Made by a program: the position numbers and the translations under genes. Below, piece after piece: positions 1 to 8,227 of a stretch of 64,000 nt of DNA (position 1 is its first letter; the number at the start of each line of letters is the position of its first letter). Source of the stretch: JAGVSR01 sp964458265 (GTDB lineage: Bacteria; Pseudomonadota; Alphaproteobacteria; Rhizobiales; Hyphomicrobiaceae). The stretch spans positions 1-64,000 of the forward strand of contig CAYWIF010000018.1 in the NCBI GenBank assembly GCA_964458265.1. Direction: 5' to 3'. The notes under the pieces were generated by a model. That model saw nothing but the letters and a program-made list of their open reading frames with translations, had not been told where the DNA came from and made no database searches.

Positions 1-84
1 ATGACCAACTGGCTCCCGCCCGAGGAAGCCGCGCAATTGCGCTTCGAGTTCGCAGAAGAGCTGCGCCGCCTCGAAGCCGCGTGA
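1..84 (+). CDS. 3' end of an upstream protein-coding gene (partial)
   Basis: Frame 1 is open from the first base and stops at a TGA at 82-84. It encodes 27 residues ending in the charged, helix-prone segment FEFAEELRRLEAA. The window starts on an ATG, so this could be a complete 27-residue ORF, but the C-terminal tail of a longer gene cut by the window edge is more likely. I do not recognise the family. Confidence 0.4.
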   Translation: MTNWLPPEEAAQLRFEFAEELRRLEAA

Positions 85-189
85 CCCCGCCGCGCCCCCG
101 GCGCTCTGATCCCCCTCCCCTCGACGGATAGCCCAGCGCGGAACGCGCCAAGCGAACGGTCGGACTGCCTTGTCAGCGGATGCTGCCCC

Positions 190-600
190 TCACCCCAACC
201 CTCTCCCCGTACGGCGCGAGGGCGCGCCTACGGGGAGAGGGGGCGCGCGCCTCTGCCACTGTCATCTACGCTCGCAGCGCAGGCGCGCAAGCCGCCTGCA
301 GAGAACACGATGCGTGAGGGTCTGGCGGCGGAACCATCCCCTCTCCCCGCGCGCGGGGAGAGGGTGAGGGTGAGGGGCAGCCGCGTGAGAGATGCCGGAA
401 CACCCGCATGTTCAAATCCAATGAAGGGTGACGTGGGATGCGGCGAACCGCGCGCACCGGCAGTCGTAGATCCCCCACCCCTGCCCCTCCCCGCAAGGGG
501 GAGGGGAAGGAAAGCGCAGCCATTTGCGCAGCGTGCTGAGATCAAGATGCATGAGGGTCTGGCGGCGGAACCATCCCCCTCCCCTCGACGGGGAGGGGTT
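190..600. repeat. cluster of GC-rich intergenic palindromes with embedded direct repeats
   Basis: The 741 bases between the first stop codon and the RTX protease hold at least four inverted repeats built on the same CCCTCTCCCC / GGGGAGAGGG theme: 199-211 with 229-241, about 338-364, 484-492 with 497-506, and 576-584 with 590-598. A 32-base block occurs at 309-340 and again at 546-577 with one difference. A second block containing GCGCACCGGCAGTCGTAGA lies near 446-470 and 630-654. The pattern resembles the short palindromic intergenic elements common in Rhizobiales genomes. Open frames across it are rich in Pro, Arg and Gly, occur on both strands and look like by-products of the repeats; no gene is supported here. 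Confidence 0.7.
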
Positions 601-825
601 AGGGGTGGGGAGCAAGGTGGCTTTGGGAGAACCGCGCGCACCGGCAGTCGTAGAACCGCCTCTCCTTAACTCCCCCTTCACCCTCTCCGCGCACGTCGTG
701 TGTCAACCCCCGCATTTCGCTAAAATTCGAACTAATTCCACAACCGGGCGGTCAGGGCCGATCCGTAAAACTCGATGCAAATTGATCCGGGCGCAGAACC
801 CGGCTGCTTGCACCGGAGACCTCTC

Positions 826-3189
826 GTGGCCCTCGCATCCTGGACCGACGCCCAAGTCGTTGGGCAATTGAACTCCGGCGCAAAGTGGACAGGCTCCACG
901 ATCACCTATTCGTTCCCGACATCGACCGCGAGCCTCTACACCGGCAGCGGCGAATCCGGCGGCTTCCGCGCCTTCACCGACGCGCAAAAGCCGATGGCAC
1001 GGCTTGCGCTGCAACTGTGGGACGACCTCATCGCCCCCGACATGATGGAAGTGTCGCCCGGTACGTCGTGGTCGTCGGCCAATATCGAACTGGCCTTTTC
1101 CAACACCAACGTCGGCTACGCTCACGCCTATTTTCCCAGCGCCGGCAGCGTCTGGTTCAACCAGAATTATTCCTCGGGCACCAACAGCCTCACGGCCCCC
1201 GTCGTCGGCCGCCACGGCTTCCTCACCTACGTGCACGAACTCGGCCATTCCATGGGCCTGGAGCACATGGGCGAATACAATGGCAGCCAGACGGACGGCC
1301 CGTCGAGCTTCCAGGATTCGACCGTCTATTCGGTCATGTCGTACTATGGCCCGAGCTGGGGAACGGGCTCGGCGAATGGCGAAGGTCTCGTTGCCTGGGC
1401 CGACTGGGTCGGCGCCGACGGCGTGCGCTACGCGCCGCAGACGCCGATGGTCAACGACATCATGGCGATCCAGGAAATGTACGGCGTCGAAACCACGACC
1501 CGCACGGGCGACACGATTTACGGCTTCAATTCGAATGTGACGGGGGCGGCAGCCTCGATCTTCAATTTCGCCACCAACAAGAATCCCGTGCTGACGATCT
1601 TCGACAGCGCCGGCATCGATACGCTCGACTTGAGCGGTTACGCGACGCCGAGCACGATCGATCTGGCGCCGGGCGCGGCCTCATCCGCCAACGCCATGAC
1701 GCTCAACATCTGGATCGCGCGCACCGCCACCATCGAAAACGCCAAGGGCGGTTCGGGAGCCGATCTCATTCGCGGCAACGAAGCCGCCAACGTGCTGACT
1801 GGCAACGGCGGCAACGACCAGCTCTTTGGGTTCGGCGGCGACGACACTCTGATCGGCGGCGCGGGGTCTGACAGAATCGATGGCGGCGCGGGCAATGATA
1901 CCGTCGTTTTCGACGCGATCTGGAGCGGCATCACCATCGTGTACGATAGCGCGACGCAGACCTTTTCGTTTTCGGGGTCGGGCTGGACGGACACGGTCGT
2001 CAACGTCGAGACCTTCGTCGACAGCGCGGCTGTGCGGCGGACGGCTGAGGATTTGACCGGTGGCGCGACACCGCCCCCGCCGCCGCCCGCGCCTTCGGGT
2101 ACGGAAGTGTCGATCGCAGCGGTTACGGCATCGGTCGCGGAAGGCAATGGCGGGACGTCGCCGAATATCCTGCAGTTCCGCGTCGCGCTCGCAGCCGCCG
2201 CGGCTTCGGCCGAAACGGTGTCGTGGAGCCTGTCGGGCGGCACGGCAACGGCCGCGGATTTCTCAAGCGCCACGTCGGGCATACTGAGCTTCGCGGCCGG
2301 CGAGACCGAGAAAATCATTTCGCTGTCGATCGTCGGCGATACCGTCACGGAAGCCAACGAGGCGGTGCGCGTTGTGCTGTCCAGTCCGACCTCGGGGCTC
2401 GTGTTGGGAACGGCGGCAGTGACCGCAACCATCCTCAACGACGACGCGGCGCCGCCTGCCCCGTCCACGCTGACGGGAACGTCATCCAACAACACGCTCA
2501 TCGGCACGGCCGCCGCCGACATCATTTACGGGCTGGGCGGTTCCGACACCCTCTACGGCCGCGCCGGCGACGACATCATCGACGGCGGGTCGGGCAAGGA
2601 TAAGATGTATGGCGAACAGGGCAACGACATCTATTATGTCGACCATAAGTCGGATGTGATTGTCGAGGTTGCCGGTGCGGGTAGCGACACCGTCCGGACG
2701 GCGCTCTCGTCCTATACTTTGGCGGCGAATGTCGAAAATCTGGAATATTCAGGCAGCGGTTCCTTCGCCGGCACCGGCAACGCCCTCGACAATGTCATGC
2801 GCGGCGGCAGCGGCAGTGACGCGTTGAACGGCGGGCTGGGCCATGACCGTCTTTTCGGCGGCAGCGGCAGCGACAGCTTCAACTTCACATCCGCGCTAAG
2901 CTCATCAAATATCGACACAATTCTCGATTTCAACACCGCTGCCGACACCATCCGCATCGACAACGCCGTCTTCAAATCCTTCAGTAAAACCGGCGCTTTG
3001 GCATCCTCGGCGTTCGTCACCGGCACCGCCGCCGCCGACGCCGACGACCGCATCATCTTCGACCGCTCCACCGGCTCCCTCTTCTACGATGCGGATGGAA
3101 CAGGCTTCACGTCCGCCATCAAGTTCGCCACGCTAGACCTTGCTGGTTTGTCAGGAACTGTAACTTCTTCCGATTTCGTCATCATCTGA
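826..3189 (+). CDS. secreted RTX metalloprotease (peptidase M10, serralysin-like) with Calx-beta domain
   Basis: Predicted extracellular zinc protease exported by a type I system. The zinc motif HELGHSMGLEH lies at residues 137-147 (HExxHxxGxxH), with the Met-turn YSVMSY around residue 171, as in the metzincin clan. Glycine/aspartate RTX nonapeptides follow at about 309-355. A Calx-beta domain spans about 425-540, and further RTX blocks lie at about 550-605 and 649-685. There is no N-terminal signal peptide, as expected for type I substrates. The C-terminus, with RIIFDRSTGSLFYDADGTG, closely matches the end of the RTX phosphoesterase at 59455-63921. I chose the GTG at 826 because GGAG at 815-818 is well spaced; an in-frame ATG at 775 has no visible ribosome site. 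No transporter genes lie next to it. Confidence 0.88.
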   Translation: MALASWTDAQVVGQLNSGAKWTGSTITYSFPTSTASLYTGSGESGGFRAFTDAQKPMARLALQLWDDLIAPDMMEVSPGTSWSSANIELAFSNTNVGYAHAYFPSAGSVWFNQNYSSGTNSLTAPVVGRHGFLTYVHELGHSMGLEHMGEYNGSQTDGPSSFQDSTVYSVMSYYGPSWGTGSANGEGLVAWADWVGADGVRYAPQTPMVNDIMAIQEMYGVETTTRTGDTIYGFNSNVTGAAASIFNFATNKNPVLTIFDSAGIDTLDLSGYATPSTIDLAPGAASSANAMTLNIWIARTATIENAKGGSGADLIRGNEAANVLTGNGGNDQLFGFGGDDTLIGGAGSDRIDGGAGNDTVVFDAIWSGITIVYDSATQTFSFSGSGWTDTVVNVETFVDSAAVRRTAEDLTGGATPPPPPPAPSGTEVSIAAVTASVAEGNGGTSPNILQFRVALAAAAASAETVSWSLSGGTATAADFSSATSGILSFAAGETEKIISLSIVGDTVTEANEAVRVVLSSPTSGLVLGTAAVTATILNDDAAPPAPSTLTGTSSNNTLIGTAAADIIYGLGGSDTLYGRAGDDIIDGGSGKDKMYGEQGNDIYYVDHKSDVIVEVAGAGSDTVRTALSSYTLAANVENLEYSGSGSFAGTGNALDNVMRGGSGSDALNGGLGHDRLFGGSGSDSFNFTSALSSSNIDTILDFNTAADTIRIDNAVFKSFSKTGALASSAFVTGTAAADADDRIIFDRSTGSLFYDADGTGFTSAIKFATLDLAGLSGTVTSSDFVII

Positions 3190-3198
3190 TGCCGGAGG

Positions 3199-3726
3199 TC
3201 AGCTCTCGTCGTCAAAATCCGAGATTATGTATCGGGCAAAGTTGTGCTCGCGGACGCCCTTCTCGGATCGGGCGAAATCGCGCACGGAAATTCCCGCTTG
3301 ATGGACGGTCTCCGGATCGCGGGAGATGAGCGGATGCCACCACGCAAGCCCCCTGCCCTCCTTGACGCGCCGGTAACCGCACGACGCAGGCAGCCATTTC
3401 AGTGATCGCACCTTTTCGGGCGTGAGATTAATGCAGTCCGGCATTCTATCAAATCGATTCGGATAATCCGAACAGCGGCATTCGCCGATATCGAGCAGCG
3501 CACAGGCGAGCCGCGTCATCATGATCTCGCCGGTGTCTTCATCCTCCAACTTGTTCAGGCAGCACCGGCCGCAGCCGTCACAAAGCGATTCCCACTCTGC
3601 CGGCGACATGTCCTCCAAGGCCTTGGTTTCCCAAAAGGGTTGACCGGCCGAACTGGGTTTCCCCTTGACACTCCTGACCCGGTCACGCCCCACTCGCGTC
3701 AACTGGGGCGGAGATGCTAAACTCAT
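3199..3726 (-). CDS. YcgN/UPF0260 family cysteine-cluster protein
   Basis: Member of the YcgN-like (UPF0260) zinc/iron-chelating cysteine-cluster family. Conserved features are FWETKALEDMSPAEWESLCD, then CGRCCLNK, a second cysteine group around ECRCSDYP, and a late CGYRR. The cysteine spacing suggests metal or Fe-S binding; the cellular role is not established. The chosen ATG gives 175 residues, close to the usual 150-160. The frame stays open upstream with ATGs at 3774 and 3846 and a TTG at 3867, so the N-terminus is uncertain. It is convergent with the RTX protease, whose stop is 9 bases away. Confidence 0.85.
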   Translation of the reverse strand: MSLASPPQLTRVGRDRVRSVKGKPSSAGQPFWETKALEDMSPAEWESLCDGCGRCCLNKLEDEDTGEIMMTRLACALLDIGECRCSDYPNRFDRMPDCINLTPEKVRSLKWLPASCGYRRVKEGRGLAWWHPLISRDPETVHQAGISVRDFARSEKGVREHNFARYIISDFDDES

Positions 3727-3912
3727 CTCCTCTGACGGCAACCGATTCCGACGGTCTCGCCCCATCTTGGCCATGTCCTGCTGCCCCTCTGACGGGGCTG
3801 GGCGCCTGAGCCGTTTGTTCCGGTGGGGTGGATCTTCGGGATGCATGCCGCGCGGCCTCAGGTCCAAGGATGAGATTTTGGGCTGAGACTGTCATTAGCG
3901 AGGCGGACAGTT

Positions 3913-6180
3913 TTGAGCGACTGGTTTTTCAAGCAGGGTGGACGCGACAAGCTATCGAACCTCCTGGGTCTCGATGCAAAGATCGATTCCACGCTTTCAG
4001 AAGCGTGGTCGCGCATTCGCGATGCCTGGAATTCCGGCCAAACATTCTTCGCCCGTTTCCAGCTTACCGGTTGGAAACGGCTCCTCAACGAACTTGCTTC
4101 GGAAGGATTGACGCTCGGCGCCGGCGGCTTGGTTGTTCTCTTCGCACTCGCCATCCCGGCCTTCAACGAGTTCGACGAAGGTGGCTTCCTGACGGGCCGC
4201 TACAGTGTCAAGTTCCTCGACAAAGAGGGCAATGAGATTGGCAAGCGCGGCATCCTGCACAACGACGCCGTGCCGCTTGAAGAAATCCCCGAGAGCGTCA
4301 TCAAGGCGACGCTCGCCACTGAAGATCGCCGCTTCTTCGAACATTATGGCATCGATGTTTTCGGCACGATTCGTGCGCTTGCGGAGAACGTGCGCGCAAA
4401 CGACGTGGTACAGGGCGGTTCCTCGATCACCCAGCAGCTTGCAAAAAACTTGTTCCTGTCGTCCGAACGATCCCTGGAGCGCAAGATCAAGGAGCTTTTT
4501 CTATCGTTCCTGCTCGAAAGCCGATTTACAAAGCGCGAGATATTGAAGCTCTATCTCGACCGCGCCTACATGGGTGGCGGAGCGTTCGGCGTCGAGGCCG
4601 CATCGCAATTCTATTTCGCTAAGTCCGTCCGCGAAGTGAACCTTGCAGAAGCCGCACTTCTCGGTGGCCTCTATAAGGCTCCGACGAAATACGCCCCACA
4701 CATAAACATGCCGTCTGCTCGCGCCCGCACCAACGAGGTGCTGCAGAATCTCGTTGAGGCCGGGTTCTACTCTGCTGCTGAAGTTCACGACGCCCGGCTC
4801 AATCCGGCGAAAATTGTCGACACGCGCTCGACCGACAGCCCGGACTGGTTTCTCGATTACGCCTTCGAGGAAGTGCAGAAGCTCGCGGAAGGCAAAGGCC
4901 AATACGTCCTGACCGCGCGCACCACCATCGATTTGTCCCTGCAGAAGGCGGCGGACGACGCGATCATCCCATTCATCCGCCAGCGCGGCCGGGGCTTGCG
5001 TCTCAATTCCGGCGCGCTCGTAGCCATGGAAACGGACGGCGCTGTCCGCGCCATGGTGGGCGGGCCGGATTACGGCGAGAGCCAATTCAATCGCGCCACC
5101 AGTGCACGCCGCCAACCAGGGTCTTCGTTTAAGGTCTATGTCTACGCGGCCGCTCTCGAAAAGGGCTACAAACCCACCACGAGTGTCCGCGATGCCTCGC
5201 GATCCTGCGGCCGCTGGAGCCCGTCCAACTACGGCGGCGGCGGCGGATCGGGCGCGCGCATGCCGCTGTGGCTGGCGCTCGCCAAATCACTCAACACCGT
5301 CGCCGCCGAACTCTCCTTTGCCGTCGGCCGCGAAAATGTGATCGAGATGACTCAGCGCCTCGGCATCAAGGGGATTCGCAAAAGTTGCTCCATGGCTCTC
5401 GGCGATTACGGCATCACACCGTTGGAACATACGGGCGGACTTGCCACCTTCGCCAATGGCGGCAAGCGCGCACTGCCCTACGCTATCACCGAGATGTATA
5501 CCTCGAAGGGCGATCTCATTTACAGCCGCGAGCGTGACGAACCCGCCCCGCCGCAGATAGTGAAACCCGAAGTCGCCGCCGGCATGAACTGGATGATGAA
5601 CAAGGTCGTGACCGACGGCACCGCCCAGCGCGCTGGCCTTGAATTCACGCATTCCGCCGGCAAGACCGGCACGAGCTCCGGCCCGAACGACATTTGGTTC
5701 GTCGGCTTCACCGGCCGCTACGTCGCCTCCGTATGGCTCGGCAACGACGACAACCGTCCCATGGCCAACGGCAACACCGGCGGCCAGATTGCAGCCCCGA
5801 TCTGGCACGACTTCATGGCCGTTGCTCACAAGGACATGAACATCCCGACCATTCCCGGACTTGAACCGCATCCTGCGCAAATTGCCGAACAGCAACGCAT
5901 CGCCCAGCTGCGCATCACCGACCCCGCGCTCGCCGCGCAATTGACCGGCGAAGCCGAAGCCGCCGCGAAGGCGTCGCGCCGGCTGCCGGACGCGGCCCGC
6001 GACGCCCTGCGCCAGGTCGCAACTGATCTTCGCAAGGCCGCCGGCTTGGCCGTCGATCCGACGAATGGCGGCGATGCGCCGGTACCGGCGGGCAAACCAG
6101 GAGATCGTGCGGCGCTTCCCAATCCCCAAGCCGGGCGCACCGCCGGCGCCGAGCCGCGCGGCGCCGGAGCGGTTCAATGA
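3913..6180 (+). CDS. class A penicillin-binding protein, PBP1A-like (transglycosylase/transpeptidase)
   Basis: Bifunctional peptidoglycan synthase that polymerises lipid II and crosslinks stem peptides in the periplasm. A single membrane anchor lies near residues 60-80. The GT51 domain contains ATEDRRFFEHYGID (catalytic Glu 137) and QGGSSITQQLAKNL. The transpeptidase domain carries SSFK at 404-407, a KSLNT segment for the SxN motif, and KTGTSSG from Lys 584. At 755 residues it is typical for the family, with an Ala/Pro-rich tail. It starts at TTG 3913 with an AGGCGG-type ribosome site just upstream. The stop overlaps the start of the next gene by 4 bases, so it is probably co-transcribed with the DUF1214/DUF1254 pair. 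Confidence 0.93.
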   Translation: MSDWFFKQGGRDKLSNLLGLDAKIDSTLSEAWSRIRDAWNSGQTFFARFQLTGWKRLLNELASEGLTLGAGGLVVLFALAIPAFNEFDEGGFLTGRYSVKFLDKEGNEIGKRGILHNDAVPLEEIPESVIKATLATEDRRFFEHYGIDVFGTIRALAENVRANDVVQGGSSITQQLAKNLFLSSERSLERKIKELFLSFLLESRFTKREILKLYLDRAYMGGGAFGVEAASQFYFAKSVREVNLAEAALLGGLYKAPTKYAPHINMPSARARTNEVLQNLVEAGFYSAAEVHDARLNPAKIVDTRSTDSPDWFLDYAFEEVQKLAEGKGQYVLTARTTIDLSLQKAADDAIIPFIRQRGRGLRLNSGALVAMETDGAVRAMVGGPDYGESQFNRATSARRQPGSSFKVYVYAAALEKGYKPTTSVRDASRSCGRWSPSNYGGGGGSGARMPLWLALAKSLNTVAAELSFAVGRENVIEMTQRLGIKGIRKSCSMALGDYGITPLEHTGGLATFANGGKRALPYAITEMYTSKGDLIYSRERDEPAPPQIVKPEVAAGMNWMMNKVVTDGTAQRAGLEFTHSAGKTGTSSGPNDIWFVGFTGRYVASVWLGNDDNRPMANGNTGGQIAAPIWHDFMAVAHKDMNIPTIPGLEPHPAQIAEQQRIAQLRITDPALAAQLTGEAEAAAKASRRLPDAARDALRQVATDLRKAAGLAVDPTNGGDAPVPAGKPGDRAALPNPQAGRTAGAEPRGAGAVQ

Positions 6181-6926
6181 TGCGAACGACTGAGGGGGGC
6201 ACCCGGCTTGGCAGCGGACTGCGCGCACTTCCGCAGCGCCTTTTCTTTCCGCCGCTGACCGGTGGCCGCTCATGGCTCGGCAAGCTGCGCCGCACGAGTT
6301 TCTGGCGGCATCAGGTCAAGAAGCGCATCGCCGGACTTCTGCGACTTCTAACTGACTGGGCCCTTTTCATTCTTGTCGTTCTGACGGGAGGCTTGATCAG
6401 CGCCTACTACATGATGGATCGCGGCAGCAGCCTCTCCACGATCAACTCCGGCCCTTGGACGATGTGGACCGCGGCAGCCCGCACCGATGCCGATCCATAT
6501 ACGGTCGCTCACTTTGCCCGGCTGGGCGCACTGCCGCTTCCCAGCGAGGTTGGCGAAACATGGCTTGCGCGGACTGACAGCGCAGGAAGCACGCTACATT
6601 CTTCGTGCGACTACGAAATCGCCGTTCGGCCGCCGCAGGCGTCCTGGTGGAGCATCGCCGTGTTCGATGCGGACGGCCGTCAGATCGAAAACGCAGCAGG
6701 CAGGTATGCCTATACGAGCGAGACTGGGGCAATTTCGCCGGATGGCCGCTTCCTTGCGCTGCTTTCACGATCAGCCGGCGGCGGCAACTGGCTGCCGACC
6801 AGCGGCGCGGGCAATTTGAGTGTGGTCTATACGCTGATCGATTTCAGCATCGCGACCGGCACTGGGCAGGACGCCAGCAATCTTGAATCTCGCGTTCCAT
6901 TGATCACCGTGAAGAGCTGCCGATGA
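6177..6926 (+). CDS. DUF1214 domain-containing membrane-anchored protein
   Basis: A basic N-terminal region of about 55 residues is followed by one hydrophobic segment (WALFILVVLTGGLISAYYM), then a periplasmic DUF1214-type domain. That domain contains SGPWTMWTAAARTDADPYTVA and a late GNWLPTSGAGNLSVVYTLID. In Rhizobiales this domain is normally encoded next to a DUF1254 protein, as here. The biochemical role is unknown. Its start overlaps the stop of the penicillin-binding protein gene and its stop overlaps the next start (ATGA at 6923-6926), so translational coupling is likely. An internal start would remove most of the basic N-terminus and cannot be excluded. Confidence 0.82.
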   Translation: MMRTTEGGTRLGSGLRALPQRLFFPPLTGGRSWLGKLRRTSFWRHQVKKRIAGLLRLLTDWALFILVVLTGGLISAYYMMDRGSSLSTINSGPWTMWTAAARTDADPYTVAHFARLGALPLPSEVGETWLARTDSAGSTLHSSCDYEIAVRPPQASWWSIAVFDADGRQIENAAGRYAYTSETGAISPDGRFLALLSRSAGGGNWLPTSGAGNLSVVYTLIDFSIATGTGQDASNLESRVPLITVKSCR

Positions 6927-7507
6927 AAAGTTTTCTGTCCCGCATCGTCCGGATAGACCTAAGGCTCGTCCTCGCGGCTGTGTTCGCCATTTCGATCCTG
7001 CATGTCGTCACCATCTTGACAGCGCCATCTCTGGCGCAATCCTCGGCCTGGGACCGCCTGGCTCCAGCGCTGAAACCCAACACGATGATAGTTTTCGCTC
7101 CCGTGACGCCTGAAGCCCAGCCCCTGCCGTACTTGTCGGCCGATGCGCGCATTGCGATCTGCCTTTTCGATACGCGGGGCGGACAGATAAAGCTGACAGC
7201 AGCTCTCCCCTCGCCCGGCTGGAGTTTGACCCTCTATGACCGGGACGGCGCCGCGATCTACACGGCATCCGGCCGGCCGGACCGTGCCACGCCGGTCTCA
7301 CTTTTGCTTGTGCCGGACGACACCCGCTTCTCGGGACTGACTCCCGAGGCACAAGGCCTCCGCTCGCCACGACAAAATCAATTGCGCGTCCAGGCGCGCA
7401 GGGGTCTCGCTGTTCTCAGGGCACCGGATGCCGGATATGCCTATCGCGCCCGCACGGAAGCGCTGTTGAAGCAGGCGTCCTGCCAGACGGTCAGGGGAAC
7501 GACCTGA
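6923..7507 (+). CDS. DUF1254 domain-containing exported protein
   Basis: A 194-residue protein with an N-terminal signal peptide or anchor (LVLAAVFAISILHVVTILTA), then a short DUF1254-type domain. Diagnostic parts are the LAPALKPNTMIVFAPVTPEAQPLPYLSADARIAICLFD stretch and the following GGQIKLTAALPSPGWSLTLYDRDG. It pairs with the DUF1214 protein immediately upstream through an ATGA overlap, the usual arrangement in alphaproteobacteria. The function is unknown; the position behind a peptidoglycan synthase is suggestive of an envelope role but does not prove one. Confidence 0.8.
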   Translation: MKSFLSRIVRIDLRLVLAAVFAISILHVVTILTAPSLAQSSAWDRLAPALKPNTMIVFAPVTPEAQPLPYLSADARIAICLFDTRGGQIKLTAALPSPGWSLTLYDRDGAAIYTASGRPDRATPVSLLLVPDDTRFSGLTPEAQGLRSPRQNQLRVQARRGLAVLRAPDAGYAYRARTEALLKQASCQTVRGTT

Positions 7508-7513
7508 ATTCGA

Positions 7514-7705
7514 TCAACCTGATTTCGACCGGCGCCGTGGCGTTCTGCCACCACCCCGGGTGGGCCGCGGCGACGGCTCGTTGGCTTCCGCAAGCCGTTC
7601 GTACCTTACACCGGGAAATAGAACGATCTCGGCCGAATTCTGAGCAGGCCGGCAAGGCGTCGGCGCACTGGCCGAAGCGGGACGGAACTCGAGCACATTG
7701 CTCAT
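7514..7705 (-). CDS. small conserved hypothetical protein, 63 aa
   Basis: A short protein starting MSNVLEFRPAS with a central hydrophobic strand AEIVLFPGVRYER and a basic Pro/Arg/Gly tail. Small alphaproteobacterial proteins of the form 'M-S-x-V-x-x-F ... A-E-I-V-x-F-x-G-V-R-x-E-R' are a familiar, uncharacterised type. The start has a good ribosome site (GGGAGA, 7 bases upstream), which argues for a real gene. It ends 6 bases from the convergent DUF1254 gene and lies downstream of the DUF1491 gene. A CtrA-like TTAA-N7-TTAG element lies about 80 bases upstream of its start. Confidence 0.6.
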   Translation of the reverse strand: MSNVLEFRPASASAPTPCRPAQNSAEIVLFPGVRYERLAEANEPSPRPTRGGGRTPRRRSKSG

Positions 7706-7784
7706 CTTGAGTCTCCCGAGATCTCAATAGCGGTGCGATCGCGACTTCGATCGAATCGATGTTCGATTATCTCAGCTTCAATCC

Positions 7785-7799
7785 CTAACGAACTCTTAA
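7785..7799 (-). promoter_or_regulatory. candidate CtrA-type box (one mismatch)
   Basis: On the minus strand the sequence reads TTAA-N7-TTAG, one base from the CtrA full-site core TTAA-N7-TTAA. It lies 80 bases upstream of the 63-residue gene starting at 7705. By itself it is weak evidence, since such motifs occur by chance. Confidence 0.3.
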
Positions 7800-7821
7800 A
7801 ATCGGCCCAAGGCGCGGCGCC

Positions 7822-8196
7822 TCACGGCCCGGCTTCGATAACCCAGTCGTCGAGATAGTGCCTTCCATCGCGGGCCTCGACCTCCACGATCCAAAGATCG
7901 GAGTCAAAATCGCGTTGTCGGGCCAGATAGCTTTCCGCCTCGTCGTCGGCTACCGCACGGCCGTCGAACACAGGCATCATGGGCCGGTCCGATTGCGCTT
8001 CGTCCAATCCGGCCGGTGCTGGGCCGAATAACAGCGATGTTCCATCGAGCTTGTTGACGCGGATGAAGACAGCGCCGGCGTCGTCGTCGCCATGCCGCAC
8101 GACAACCGCCATCACACCTTCGCGCGCCAGGCGCCGGATGTAGGCCTTGATCCAGATCCCGGCTTTAAGGCGCATGCGAAAAATCTCTCTACTCAA
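7822..8196 (-). CDS. DUF1491 family protein
   Basis: An alphaproteobacterial family of about 110-125 residues. The diagnostic N-terminus MRLKAGIWIKAYIRRLAREG is followed by VVVRHGDDDAGAVFIRVNKLDG and a C-terminal LWIVEVEARDG. The function is unknown and it is predicted to be cytosolic. The frame begins at TTG 8196; the internal ATG at 8175 starts exactly at the conserved segment and may be the true start. It lies 31 bases downstream of the peptidoglycan-binding gene on the same strand, so the two probably share a transcript. Confidence 0.82.
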   Translation of the reverse strand: MSREIFRMRLKAGIWIKAYIRRLAREGVMAVVVRHGDDDAGAVFIRVNKLDGTSLLFGPAPAGLDEAQSDRPMMPVFDGRAVADDEAESYLARQRDFDSDLWIVEVEARDGRHYLDDWVIEAGP

Positions 8197-8227
8197 GGGC
8201 TCCGGCGAGCGTTCGGTGCGAATGACC

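Noticed and set aside
170..681. several overlapping frames of 65-137 residues on both strands
   Set aside because: They are arginine/proline-rich translations of palindromic repeats and exist on both strands at once.
1638..2525. 295-residue minus-strand frame opposite the RTX metalloprotease
   Set aside because: Antisense of a gene with clear protease, Calx-beta and RTX domains; no independent motif or ribosome site.
5287..6273. 328-residue minus-strand frame opposite the penicillin-binding protein
   Set aside because: It has no motif and is explained by the high-GC codon bias of the plus-strand gene.
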